Positions 1-8,217 of a DNA stretch of 64,000 nt are shown here, piece after piece. The stretch is taken from positions 33,870 through 97,869 of the forward strand of contig CALJUA010000144.1 of the NCBI GenBank assembly GCA_937975715.1, written 5' to 3'. Position 1 is the stretch's first letter; every line of letters starts with the position of its first letter. The notes beneath the pieces were generated by a model. It was not told the DNA's origin and did no database searches. It saw only the letters and a list, made by a program, of their open reading frames with translations. The translations under genes and the position numbers were made by a program. The DNA is from an uncultured Candidatus Planktophila sp. Its GTDB lineage: Bacteria; Actinomycetota; Actinomycetes; Nanopelagicales; Nanopelagicaceae.

Positions 1-765
1 GCTTTAACTATTCCTGCCGATGGTTTCTTGATTTATTGCAAAGATGATGCAGGCTCTCGCTCTCTCGGTGAAAACGTCAACCACTGCACTACCTACTCGT
101 ACGGAACCGACCCAACATCTGACCTCAAAATTGATCAGATCGAACTCACCGCAGCAGGATCTCGAGGACGTGCCGTGTGGAAGGGCACTGTCGTAGGGCA
201 TATTGAGCTCCAGGTGCCTGGCAAACATAACCTTCTCAATGCAGCGGGAACCCTTGCCTTAGCTATGGCGCTCGAGCTCAACCCTGCAGCATTCTTAAGT
301 GGTCTTCACTCTTTTAGAGGAGCGGGTCGTCGCTTTGAACTCAAAGCAACGGTTAATGGAATCAGAGTGATTGATGATTACGGTCATCACCCAACTGAAA
401 TAGCAGTCACACTTGAAGCTGCGCGCCGATATGCAGATACCGGACGAGTGCTTGTAATTTTCCAACCGCATCGTTATTCGCGCACCCAAGCATTCCTGGC
501 ACAATTTGCTGAGTCGTTGGATGTTGCAGATGATGTCACTCTGCTGGAGATTTATGCAGCAAGTGAGAAACCAATTCTTGGAGTCAGCTCAGAGCTCATT
601 GCAGAGAAGATGCAGCACGGAATTTATCTCCCTAATTTCATTGAGGCTGCCGAACGTATCGTTGAAATCGCCAAGCCGGGCGATGTAATCCTGACCCTTG
701 GGGCAGGAGATGTGAACTCACTGGCGCCCATCATTGCCGATGGTCTCGCTAAGCGCTTCGGTTGA
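1..765 (+). CDS. murC: UDP-N-acetylmuramate--L-alanine ligase, C-terminal part
   Basis: MurC adds L-alanine to UDP-MurNAc in the cytoplasm, the first peptide step of peptidoglycan synthesis. The reading frame is open from base 1, so the N-terminal part, including the ATP-binding P-loop, lies outside the window. What remains is the end of the Mur central domain (NLLNAAGTLALAMAL) and the C-terminal ligase domain, with the MurC-typical segment FRGAGRRFELK and the DDYGHHPTEI motif. It ends 6 bp before ftsQ and belongs to the mur-fts division and cell wall cluster. The identification is firm; the gene is partial only because of the window edge. Confidence 0.95.
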   Translation, partial: ALTIPADGFLIYCKDDAGSRSLGENVNHCTTYSYGTDPTSDLKIDQIELTAAGSRGRAVWKGTVVGHIELQVPGKHNLLNAAGTLALAMALELNPAAFLSGLHSFRGAGRRFELKATVNGIRVIDDYGHHPTEIAVTLEAARRYADTGRVLVIFQPHRYSRTQAFLAQFAESLDVADDVTLLEIYAASEKPILGVSSELIAEKMQHGIYLPNFIEAAERIVEIAKPGDVILTLGAGDVNSLAPIIADGLAKRFG

Positions 766-771
766 TTCCTG

Positions 772-1434
772 ATGAACACTCGTGCGCGTGCGATAGCTAT
801 CTCAGTAATTCTCTTCTCGCTTTTGACCTATCTCTTTGCATGGTCTCCAATCTTTGAAGTGCGTTCTATTGCTACCGAAGGACTTCCTCAAGAAGTATCG
901 GCCTCATCGATAGTTGCTAAATCTAAAATTGAAATCGGTCAGAAGCTTTCACGCATCGAGCCACGTTCAGTTGAAAGAACCTTAGGAGAGCTCTCGTGGG
1001 TGAAGAGCGTCTCCGTGAACCGCCAATGGTGGAGCGGCAAAGTAATCGTGAAAGTGACTCCACGCATTGCAGTCGGTATTTATAAGAATCAAGCAATCGA
1101 TAGTTCAGGAGCTCTCTTCGCTCTTCCTGGAAAGACACCTCCAGGATTGCCGGTAGTCAGCGCCTCCACACCAGAGCTAGGCCTTGAAGCGATCGCCCTC
1201 TTCACAGACCTTCCATTGGAACTTCGAGATAACGTCATCTCTATCAGCGCCGCTAGCGAGAACTCCATCTCGTCATGGCAGCAATGGGGAAGCCAGAAAC
1301 TCAAAGTTACATGGGGAACTTCTCGAGAGATTGATCTTAAAGTCACTGTATTGCAAGCACTTTTACAACTACCGGAAAATAAAGCAATTAAGAGAGTCGA
1401 TCTTTCGGCACCTCATGCACCAATCGTGAAGTAA
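772..1434 (+). CDS. ftsQ: Cell division protein FtsQ
   Basis: FtsQ is the bitopic scaffold of the divisome that recruits FtsB/FtsL and regulates septal wall synthesis. The 220-residue protein has a very short cytoplasmic N-terminus, one membrane segment (about residues 7-25, AIAISVILFSLLTYLFAW), then a POTRA-like region (FEVRSIATEGLP...) and the FtsQ beta domain (LSWVKSVSVNRQW, VKVTPRIAVGIY). It is shorter than many actinobacterial FtsQ proteins, which often have a long cytoplasmic N-terminal extension. The position between murC and ftsZ is the usual one. Confidence 0.9.
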   Translation: MNTRARAIAISVILFSLLTYLFAWSPIFEVRSIATEGLPQEVSASSIVAKSKIEIGQKLSRIEPRSVERTLGELSWVKSVSVNRQWWSGKVIVKVTPRIAVGIYKNQAIDSSGALFALPGKTPPGLPVVSASTPELGLEAIALFTDLPLELRDNVISISAASENSISSWQQWGSQKLKVTWGTSREIDLKVTVLQALLQLPENKAIKRVDLSAPHAPIVK

Positions 1435-1584
1435 TTTTCATCGATAAAACTCTCTACAGTAGGTAGAGGTATTTCTTCGTGTTGGTTTTTGATTCACCCC
1501 TCACAAAGACATACCTTGCCACCATCAAAGTGAATAGAAATGTAACTCTCAAGAGAGGGTTTACAGTTCTTAAGGAGGCACAGG
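1435..1584 (+). promoter_or_regulatory. ftsZ upstream region
   Basis: The 149-bp gap before ftsZ is the largest in the division cluster. It holds a small inverted repeat CTCTAC-N5-GTAGAG followed by a T-rich run (about 1452-1476), a second one CTCTC-AA-GAGAG (about 1545-1556), and a strong Shine-Dalgarno AAGGAGG ending 6 bases before the GTG start at 1585. A TTGCCA at about 1516 could be a -35 box but no clear -10 follows it. A dedicated ftsZ promoter is inferred from the gap and the strong ribosome site. Confidence 0.5.
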
Positions 1585-2715
1585 GTGGCTGCACCACAGA
1601 ATTATCTCGCCGTAATTAAGGTCGTCGGTATCGGCGGTGGCGGAGTTAACGCGATCAATCGCATGATTGAAGTTGGACTCAAAGGTGTTGAGTTCATTGC
1701 AATCAATACAGATGCACAACATCTCTTGATGAGTGATGCAGATGTAAAGCTTGATATCGGTCGCGCATCAACAAAGGGTCTCGGTGCAGGTGCGGCACCT
1801 GAAAAGGGTCGACAGGCAGCAATCGATCACACAGAAGAGATTGAAGAAATTCTTCGCGGCGCAGATATGGTTTTTGTAACTGCAGGTGAAGGTGGCGGAA
1901 CCGGAACAGGTGGAGCTCCTATTGTTGCAAAGATTGCACGCGATCTCGGCGCACTCACAATTGGTGTTGTCACTCGTCCGTTCTCTTTCGAAGGAAAGAT
2001 TCGTACACGTCAAGCTGAAGAAGGAATCGATGCTCTCCGTGAGCATGTAGATACATTGATCGTTATTCCAAACGATCGCCTTCTTGCAATCTCTGATCGC
2101 AACATCACAGCGATGGATGCATTCAAGAGCGCGGATCAAGTTCTTCTCTCAGGTGTTCAGGGAATCACAGAAATCATCACACAGCCAGGTCTCATCAACC
2201 TCGACTTCGCTGATGTAAAGACAGTGATGACCGATGCTGGTTCTGCACTGATGGGAATCGGTTCTGCTCGTGGCGATAACCGTGCAGCACGTGCTGCTGA
2301 GCTTGCGATTTCAAGTCCACTTCTTGAAGCATCAATTGATGGTGCAATGGGAGTCCTTCTCTCCGTTGCAGGCGGCTCAGACCTCGGTCTCTTCGAAATT
2401 AATGAGGCATGTGAGCTCGTACAAGCTGCGGCTCATCCTGATGCGCGCATTATCTTCGGTACAACAATCGATGACGCTCTTGGTGATGAAGTCCGTATCA
2501 CGGTGATTGCAGCAGGTTTTGCTGGGGGAGAGCCAAAGAAGGTGGAGATGCCTTCTATCAATGCAGCAACCCTTTCAGGCGTTGCAGATCCCATCCCATC
2601 GAACGACCCACTCTCAGTGGCGCTCGATCTTGAAACTTCTGCTCCACGCAAGCGCATCACATTTGAAGAGCTCGTCTCTGAAGATGAAATCGATGTTCCA
2701 GACTTCATGAAGTAA
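1585..2715 (+). CDS. ftsZ: Cell division GTPase FtsZ
   Basis: FtsZ is the tubulin-like GTPase that polymerises into the cytokinetic ring. The protein is 376 residues, a normal length. It carries the N-terminal GTP-binding segment [15 protein letters not shown], the tubulin signature GGGTGTG (around residue 105), the NTDAQ motif, the T7-loop region [11 protein letters not shown], and the conserved C-terminal peptide DVPDFMK that binds SepF and other partners. The GTG start is fixed by an AAGGAGG ribosome site 6 bases upstream. It is followed after 3 bp by pgeF, the usual actinobacterial order. Confidence 0.98.
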   Translation: MAAPQNYLAVIKVVGIGGGGVNAINRMIEVGLKGVEFIAINTDAQHLLMSDADVKLDIGRASTKGLGAGAAPEKGRQAAIDHTEEIEEILRGADMVFVTAGEGGGTGTGGAPIVAKIARDLGALTIGVVTRPFSFEGKIRTRQAEEGIDALREHVDTLIVIPNDRLLAISDRNITAMDAFKSADQVLLSGVQGITEIITQPGLINLDFADVKTVMTDAGSALMGIGSARGDNRAARAAELAISSPLLEASIDGAMGVLLSVAGGSDLGLFEINEACELVQAAAHPDARIIFGTTIDDALGDEVRITVIAAGFAGGEPKKVEMPSINAATLSGVADPIPSNDPLSVALDLETSAPRKRITFEELVSEDEIDVPDFMK

Positions 2716-2718
2716 TCC

Positions 2719-3381
2719 ATGACTTCTCGCTTTACCAAACGCACCGGAGGCGTAAGCCACGGTGCGTTTGCATCTCTCAACCTTGGCAACCATGTGGGCG
2801 ATGAACTTGAGGATGTTCTCGCTAATCGAGAAATTCTCTCTGGCAAATTCGGGCCAATTCAATATATGAATCAAGTCCATGGAGATCGCATCGCGTTGAT
2901 TGAAGAAGTCACCGATGACGCTCCGACAGCAGATGCGCTCGTAACGGGCATTCCTGGGATTTCACTTGCGGTCATGGTCGCCGATTGCATTCCGCTTCTC
3001 CTGAAGTCGAAAGAGGCGGTCGCAGCCGTACATGTTGGCCGTCGCGGTCTAGTGAATGACATTACTCGTAAAACTCTTGAGCTCATGCGTGAGATGGGGG
3101 CATCGCAGATAACTGCGATTATGGGCCCTGCAATTTGCGGTCAATGTTATGAGGTATCAGAAGATGTCTACAACGAAGTAATTGCCATTCATCCTTTTGC
3201 TCAATCAAAGACAATTCAAGGCACCTTTGCTTTGGATTTACCAGCAGCACTTCGTTCTGTATTGAGCGACGAAGGAATTCCCATTCTCAACAAATTTGAA
3301 TGCACCGTAGAAAATGATGAATTGTTCTCCTATCGTCGTGACGGAGTTACAGGTCGTCAGGCGGGGATTATCTCTTTATGA
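2719..3381 (+). CDS. pgeF: Peptidoglycan editing factor PgeF (YfiH / laccase-domain family)
   Basis: The family is a purine nucleoside-type hydrolase fold first annotated as polyphenol oxidase; in E. coli the homologue (YfiH/PgeF) removes wrongly incorporated L-Ser from peptidoglycan precursors. The 220-residue protein shows the zinc-site and core motifs MNQVHGD, ADCIPLLL, HVGRRGLV and GPAICGQCYEV. It starts 3 bp after ftsZ and its stop overlaps the yggS start (ATGA), so the two are translationally coupled. The exact substrate in this organism is not known from sequence. Confidence 0.85.
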   Translation: MTSRFTKRTGGVSHGAFASLNLGNHVGDELEDVLANREILSGKFGPIQYMNQVHGDRIALIEEVTDDAPTADALVTGIPGISLAVMVADCIPLLLKSKEAVAAVHVGRRGLVNDITRKTLELMREMGASQITAIMGPAICGQCYEVSEDVYNEVIAIHPFAQSKTIQGTFALDLPAALRSVLSDEGIPILNKFECTVENDELFSYRRDGVTGRQAGIISL

Positions 3382-4034
3382 GCAATCGTCACGATGAAAT
3401 TGAAGCAAATCTGCGCGGTGTCCAAAGTGAGATTGCGCCTTTTTCTCCAACGCTGATTGTCGTTACTAAGACATATCCACTCTCCGATGTTCAGATTCTG
3501 CGCGAACTTGGAGTTGAAAACTTTGGAGAAAATCGCAGCAGCGAAGGTCTAGAAAAGTCTGCTCTTGTAGATGGCCGATGGCACTATCAAGGGCAGGTGC
3601 AAAGCAAGAAGATTCGAGAGATTTCAGGATGGGCTGATTGCATTCATTCGCTCGATAATCTCGGGCACGCCGAAAAGTTTTCGAGAACCCTCCATGAAAT
3701 GGGAGAGAGCCGTGAATTCTTTCTCCAACTTTCACTCGATGGAGATCCCGATCGGGGAGGGTTGGTAGAAGCAGAGCTCTTCACCACTGCGACTGCCATT
3801 CAAGGACTCCCTGGTATCTCTCTTTTGGGAGTGATGTGTGTTCCACCGGTAGATATGCCAGTAGATCTAGCTTTTTCAAAGATTGCGCAAATCCACCAAA
3901 AATTCAGAGGCGAATTCCCGGACTCGCCATCGCTCTCGGCAGGAATGAGTGGGGACTATCTGATTGCACTTAACCATGGCGCGACACATGTGCGGGTGGG
4001 TAGCAAAATCCTCGGGCAACGCCAGTACCACTAG
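3378..4034 (+). CDS. yggS: YggS-family pyridoxal 5'-phosphate homeostasis protein
   Basis: YggS/PLPBP proteins are single-domain fold-type III PLP binders that buffer free PLP and affect amino acid pools; they have no established enzymatic activity. The 218-residue protein carries the PLP lysine in VTKTYP near residue 30, the FGENRSSEG segment, WHYQGQVQSKKI, and SAGMSGDYLIAL for phosphate binding. The usual IG(H/S)LQxNK motif appears as the divergent YQGQVQSKK. The 4-bp overlap with pgeF and the position before sepF match the conserved division-cluster order. Confidence 0.85.
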   Translation: MSNRHDEIEANLRGVQSEIAPFSPTLIVVTKTYPLSDVQILRELGVENFGENRSSEGLEKSALVDGRWHYQGQVQSKKIREISGWADCIHSLDNLGHAEKFSRTLHEMGESREFFLQLSLDGDPDRGGLVEAELFTTATAIQGLPGISLLGVMCVPPVDMPVDLAFSKIAQIHQKFRGEFPDSPSLSAGMSGDYLIALNHGATHVRVGSKILGQRQYH

Positions 4035-4040
4035 TAACCT
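4035..4040 (+). promoter_or_regulatory. Candidate leaderless -10 box for sepF
   Basis: TAACCT lies immediately after the yggS stop and 7 bases before the sepF ATG at 4048, with no Shine-Dalgarno in between. This fits the actinobacterial leaderless pattern (TAnnnT then 6-7 bases then ATG). It also supports choosing 4048 over the longer in-frame start. Confidence 0.5.
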
Positions 4041-4047
4041 TTCACCC

Positions 4048-4515
4048 ATGTCAGCACTTAATAAGATGATGGGCTTCCTTGGTCTCGTCGATACAGAAGA
4101 TGATCTTGAAGTTCCAGCGGCTCCTGTTAAAAAGGTCGAGCCTCGTCCAATCACAGCTCGTCGCGCAGAGCCAACAGGTGTCACTGTGGTTCGCACACAT
4201 CATGAAGTAGTTGAAGAGCCATTTATTGAAGAGAGCGCCTCATACAACATTGTCACTCTTCAGCCACGTTCTTACTCCGAGGCTCGCAAAGTCGGCGAGT
4301 ATTACCGTGAAGGTAACCCAGTCATCATCAATCTCGACGACATGGAAGAGTCAGAGCGCAAGCGCCTCGTTGACTTTGCATCGGGCCTAGTCTTCGGACT
4401 TCACGGCCGCATCGAACGTATTAGCTTGAAGGTATTCCTTCTCTCGCCTGCCAACGTCAATGTCAGCAATGAAGATCGCACAGCTGCTCAAGCTGCTTTC
4501 TACAACCAGAGCTGA
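4048..4515 (+). CDS. sepF: Cell division protein SepF
   Basis: SepF is the membrane-binding anchor that ties FtsZ filaments to the membrane and helps bundle them. The 155-residue protein has an N-terminal amphipathic helix candidate (MSALNKMMGFLGLV), an acidic/proline linker, then the core DUF552 domain (IVTLQPRSYSEARKVGEYYREGNPVIINLDDM...KRLVDFASGLVFGL). An in-frame extension back to 3964 would translate the end of yggS in another frame and would disrupt the membrane helix at the N-terminus, so the ATG at 4048 is preferred. It follows yggS and precedes yggT, as is usual. Confidence 0.9.
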   Translation: MSALNKMMGFLGLVDTEDDLEVPAAPVKKVEPRPITARRAEPTGVTVVRTHHEVVEEPFIEESASYNIVTLQPRSYSEARKVGEYYREGNPVIINLDDMEESERKRLVDFASGLVFGLHGRIERISLKVFLLSPANVNVSNEDRTAAQAAFYNQS

Positions 4516-4523
4516 TTCACCTG

Positions 4524-4808
4524 ATGTTTTTACAGAACGTTCTGCTACAGCTTCTCTCGCTCTTTAAAATTGCCCTCTTCTTGCGCATCATTATTGATTA
4601 CGTCCGCATGTTTGCGCGCTCATGGCGCCCCAACACAATCTTGCTTGGGCTCTTTGAAATCATCTACACAATCACTGAGAAGCCAATGGCATTTGTACGA
4701 CGATTTATTCCACCACTTCGCCTTGGCGGCGTAGCGTTGGATCTCTCCTTCATCGTCCTCTTGATCGCAATCAACTTATTGCAATCAATTGTGGTTGCAG
4801 TTCTTTAA
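4524..4808 (+). CDS. yggT: YggT family small membrane protein
   Basis: A 94-residue protein with two hydrophobic membrane segments (about residues 4-26 and 66-92) around the family motif EKPMAFVRRFIPP, typical of YggT/YlmG proteins. Members sit next to sepF in Gram-positives and chloroplast lineages and are linked to membrane organisation or division, but the biochemical role is not established. It begins 8 bp after sepF. Its TAA stop overlaps the stop of the convergent ileS gene by 4 bp. In Streptomyces the next gene would be divIVA; here it is missing. Confidence 0.8.
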   Translation: MFLQNVLLQLLSLFKIALFLRIIIDYVRMFARSWRPNTILLGLFEIIYTITEKPMAFVRRFIPPLRLGGVALDLSFIVLLIAINLLQSIVVAVL

Positions 4809-7800
4809 GCTTTACTTAACTTAAAGACAAGTCCAAGCTCGAGATCGCTTACCGGCATCGATGTATCGCGCTGCATTGATGTAGCTAATACTTCCTCGCT
4901 GATATGTGAAATTCCACTTTCAATAGTCGCAACGCTCTCTGCATCGCTATTCCAAATGACGGTAATGCGATCTGAGATATCAAATCCATCGCTCTTGCGT
5001 CGCTCTTGAATAGCGCGGATGACTTCACGGATATTTCCAGCTGCGATCAGGGCCGGTGTCAGCTCGAGGTCGAGAGCGACGCTCTCTCCATCATGGCTTG
5101 CCACCATCCAGCCGCTCTTAGGAACCTCAGTGACCACAAGGTCATCAAGGGCAATCTCATAATCCCCAAGAATCGTCGTGGCATTTGCTCGCAAAGTCTT
5201 AACGAGGGAAACTGCATCAGCTGCAGCAATGAGCTTGGCGACATCCTGAACGGACTTTCCATACTTTGCGCCGAGTGATTTGAAGTTTGCCTTGATAGAG
5301 ACATCGACTAAGTCGCCATCTGCATCGGCAATATCTGCAAGGTCAATGACATTGAGCTCATCAGAGATCTGCTCTTTCATCTCAGATGGAAGAGTCGACC
5401 AACCCGCAGCAGAGATAAGTGCACGCTGAAGTGGTTGACGTATCTTGACTCCGGATTCAGCACGCGCAGAGCGTCCAAGTTCTACAACTCGACGAGTCAT
5501 TGCAACCTGCTTGTTGAGCGCTGGATTAGTCAACGCTGCATCAGCAACAGGGAAGTCGGTGAGATGTACAGAAATCGGTGCATCTGGATTTGCTACACGG
5601 ATCAGCTCTTGCCATGTCTGCTCTGCGATAAATGGAACCATCGGCGCAAGGAGTTGGGTCAGCTTCTCGAGGCATTCATGCAAAGTTGCTAGTGCTGCTA
5701 CATCGCCATCCCAGAAACGTCGACGTGAACGTCGCACATACCAGTTAGAGAGGTCGTCGATGAAAGTTGCAAGAACCTTTCCAGCGCTCTGTGAATCAAA
5801 TGCGCTGTAGGCCTTATCTACTTCTGCAATAACAGTATTGAGTTCGCTGAGAATCCACTTATCCATTGTTGAACGTGATTCAACTGCAGGGCTTTGTGCA
5901 ATCGTGAAGTCGGATGCCTTTGCATACAAAGCGTGGAAAGAGATGGTATTCCAGTAAGTAAGCAGGGTCTTACGGATAACGTCAGAGATTGCCTCGTGTC
6001 CCACACGACGTGATGCCCATGGTGATCCAGCTGCGAGCATGTACCAACGCACAGCATCTGCACCATGTTGATCCATCAAAGCCATTGGCTCGAGGACATT
6101 TCCGAGATGCTTACTCATCTTGCGACCATCTTTATCCAAGATATGTCCGAGGCAGAGTACGTTCTCATAAGAGCTCTGATCGAAGACCAAAGTTCCGATA
6201 GTCATCAAGGTATAGAACCATCCACGTGTCTGGTCAATTGCCTCGCAGATAAAGTCTGCAGGGTAAGCAGCCCTAAACTTCTCGACCGAACCTTCCTTGT
6301 GCGGATATCCCCACTGAGCAAATGGCATCGAACCTGAGTCGTACCAGCAGTCAATAACTTCTGGAACGCGGGTCATTGTGAGTGCGCACTCTGCACAAGC
6401 AAAGGTAATGTCATCAACAAATGGACGGTGTGGGTCAAGGTTTGATAACTCTTGACCAGCAAGTGCGCCGAGTTCCTTCAGTGATGAGATACAGATTTCA
6501 TGCTTGTTCTCGCAACGCCAAATCGGTAGGGGAGTTCCCCAATAACGATTGCGTGAAAGCGCCCAGTCGATGTTGTTGGTCAGCCAATCTCCATAGCGAC
6601 CGGTCTTAATTGTCTCTGGGAACCAGTTTGTCTTTTCGTTCTCGCGCAAAAGTGCATCCTTGATTGATGTTGTGCGGATATACCAAGAAGGTTGCGCGTA
6701 ATAGATCAGCGCAGTGTGGCAGCGCCAGCAGTGAGGATATGAGTGCTCATATGGCTGATTTTTGTAGAGCGCACCATTGGCCTTGAGCTCCTTTACCAAA
6801 GGCTTATCTGCATCTTTAAAGAAGAGCCCGCCGACAACAGGGACATCTCCTAAGAAGTGGCCATCTGCTGCAACTGGATTTACAACTGGAAGTCCGTATG
6901 AACGGCACACTTGCAAGTCATCTGCACCGAAGGCAGGAGCCTGATGCACAAGTCCTGAACCATCTTCAGTGGTGACGTATGTTGCAAGAACCACAAAGTG
7001 GGAATCAGGGATTTCAATGAAATCAAAGGGACGCTTGTACGTAACGCGCTCGAGCTCGCTACCCTTAAAGCGCTTCAGAATTTCATGCTCACCTGCAACT
7101 GCAGTCAGAAGTGCCTCTGCAACGACAAGAACTTCTGATGCTTCATCAACAGTTGCCCGCACTGCGACATAATCAACATCAGGGTGTGCGGCAACCGCAG
7201 TATTAGAGACGAGAGTCCAAGGGGTAGTCGTCCACACCAATAGAGAAGCATTGAGTTCTGCAAGATCGCCGCTGGTAATGGGGAAGCGAACATAGACAGA
7301 TGGATCTACAACAGTTTCGTAACCCTGTGCAAGTTCGTGATCTGAAAGTCCGGTACCGCAACGAGGGCAGTACGGTGCAACTCGATGATCTTGAACGAGC
7401 AGGCCCTTCTTCCAAATCTCTGAAAGTGACCACCAGACTGATTCAACATATTCAGGTGCCATCGTCCAGTAAGCCTGATCGAAATCAACCCAGAAGCCCA
7501 TGCGCTCTGTCATTTTGGTAAATGCATCAACGTGACGAGTCACAGATGTTTTGCACTTGTCGTTAAATTCTGCGATTCCGAATTTTTCGATATCGCCCTT
7601 ACCTGAGAAGCCAAGCTCTTTCTCTACAGCAATCTCGACCGGAAGTCCGTGGCAATCCCAGCCAGCTTTTCGCGTGACGTACTTGCCCTTCATTGTTTGA
7701 TATCGAGGGAAGACATCTTTAAATACGCGAGCTTCAATGTGGTGCGTACCTGGCATTCCATTTGCAGTAGGTGGGCCTTCATAAAAAGTCCATGGCTCAC

Positions 7801-7927
7801 CTTGGGAACGAGCATCGAGGCTCTTCTCGAAAATCTTTTCCTTCTGCCAAAAATCGAGAATGGAGTGTTCCATCGCAGGCAGGTCAATCTGCGGTGCGAT
7901 TGCATTGAACTTAGGTGCTTCGGTCAT
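4805..7927 (-). CDS. ileS: Isoleucyl-tRNA synthetase, type 2 (eukaryote-like)
   Basis: IleRS charges tRNA-Ile with isoleucine and edits misactivated valine. The 1040-residue length and motifs match the larger eukaryote-like class. The ATP-site HIGH motif is replaced by GTHHIEAR in the context GPPTANGMPG, the second catalytic loop is KMSKH, there is a CPRCGTGLSD zinc pair and a long C-terminal domain. The open frame runs 26 codons further upstream, but that stretch encodes the T-box antisequestrator and the Shine-Dalgarno hairpin, so it is untranslated. The ATG at 7927 has GGAG 6 bases upstream. Type-2 enzymes are known to resist mupirocin. The gene is convergent with yggT, stops overlapping by 4 bp. 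Confidence 0.95.
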   Translation of the reverse strand: MTEAPKFNAIAPQIDLPAMEHSILDFWQKEKIFEKSLDARSQGEPWTFYEGPPTANGMPGTHHIEARVFKDVFPRYQTMKGKYVTRKAGWDCHGLPVEIAVEKELGFSGKGDIEKFGIAEFNDKCKTSVTRHVDAFTKMTERMGFWVDFDQAYWTMAPEYVESVWWSLSEIWKKGLLVQDHRVAPYCPRCGTGLSDHELAQGYETVVDPSVYVRFPITSGDLAELNASLLVWTTTPWTLVSNTAVAAHPDVDYVAVRATVDEASEVLVVAEALLTAVAGEHEILKRFKGSELERVTYKRPFDFIEIPDSHFVVLATYVTTEDGSGLVHQAPAFGADDLQVCRSYGLPVVNPVAADGHFLGDVPVVGGLFFKDADKPLVKELKANGALYKNQPYEHSYPHCWRCHTALIYYAQPSWYIRTTSIKDALLRENEKTNWFPETIKTGRYGDWLTNNIDWALSRNRYWGTPLPIWRCENKHEICISSLKELGALAGQELSNLDPHRPFVDDITFACAECALTMTRVPEVIDCWYDSGSMPFAQWGYPHKEGSVEKFRAAYPADFICEAIDQTRGWFYTLMTIGTLVFDQSSYENVLCLGHILDKDGRKMSKHLGNVLEPMALMDQHGADAVRWYMLAAGSPWASRRVGHEAISDVIRKTLLTYWNTISFHALYAKASDFTIAQSPAVESRSTMDKWILSELNTVIAEVDKAYSAFDSQSAGKVLATFIDDLSNWYVRRSRRRFWDGDVAALATLHECLEKLTQLLAPMVPFIAEQTWQELIRVANPDAPISVHLTDFPVADAALTNPALNKQVAMTRRVVELGRSARAESGVKIRQPLQRALISAAGWSTLPSEMKEQISDELNVIDLADIADADGDLVDVSIKANFKSLGAKYGKSVQDVAKLIAAADAVSLVKTLRANATTILGDYEIALDDLVVTEVPKSGWMVASHDGESVALDLELTPALIAAGNIREVIRAIQERRKSDGFDISDRITVIWNSDAESVATIESGISHISEEVLATSMQRDTSMPVSDLELGLVFKLSKA

Positions 7928-8127
7928 GTCCATCTCCATCTCATCGGTATGAAATGGAGGGACGAGCTCTATGAGCTCGCGGTACCACCCGCCTTGCAAC
8001 ACCAAGAGGTGTCGCCACTTTTTAACTTCACACGGTTGGCTCTACGCACCCACCGCGAGCGGTGAGCTTCTTCCAACTGGCTCAGCAGGTGATCGCCTCG
8101 TCATAGCCATGGTCGTGCAAATCCTTC
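7928..8127 (-). promoter_or_regulatory. ileS T-box riboswitch leader (translational type)
   Basis: Read on the minus strand, the leader has a short Stem I with GAGGCGATCACC. The isoleucine specifier codon ATC is at 8093-8091, and the linker motif GGAAGAA follows. A hairpin covers 8064-8051 and an 8-bp hairpin with TCTT loop covers 8015-7996. The T-box core GGGTGGTACCGCG lies at 7990-7978, followed by the antisequestrator arm ending in GTCCCTCC. A sequestrator hairpin of 11 bp with loop ACCG (7959-7934) buries the GGAG ribosome site of ileS. Uncharged tRNA-Ile should stabilise the antisequestrator and free the start. There is no terminator-like U-run, which fits translational control as described for actinobacterial ileS. 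Confidence 0.93.
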
Positions 8128-8132
8128 GCGTA

Positions 8133-8160
8133 AGTCTAAACCATGAGAGGGCGATGACCA
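8133..8160 (-). promoter_or_regulatory. Candidate ileS promoter
   Basis: On the minus strand TGGTCA (8160-8155) and TAGACT (8138-8133) are separated by 16 bp. This would start transcription near 8127, just upstream of Stem I of the T-box. The -10 matches the TAnnnT consensus; the -35 is a partial match. Confidence 0.45.
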
Positions 8161-8204
8161 CTTTCTACAGGCGTGGCAAGGTGGCGGGCGCGGGTAAAAA
8201 GGCA

Positions 8205-8210
8205 TAAGGT
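8205..8210 (+). promoter_or_regulatory. Candidate leaderless -10 box for the DksA/TraR gene
   Basis: TAAGGT ends 7 bases before the GTG at 8218. The same hexamer stands before dnaE and pyk. AAGG within it could also serve as a weak Shine-Dalgarno at 8-base spacing, so leaderless initiation is likely but not certain. Confidence 0.45.
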
Positions 8211-8217
8211 GCGCGGC

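Noticed and set aside
1440..1480. Terminator after ftsQ (CTCTAC/GTAGAG)
   Set aside because: The stem is short and the following T-run is broken; it is mentioned only as part of the ftsZ upstream region.
5006..7521. Plus-strand open frames within ileS
   Set aside because: They are shadows of the minus-strand gene with no start signals or recognisable domains.
7928..8005. N-terminal extension of IleRS (26 codons, beginning MVLQGG)
   Set aside because: The stretch is the T-box core and sequestrator hairpin, and the ATG at 7927 has its own GGAG at 6 bases.
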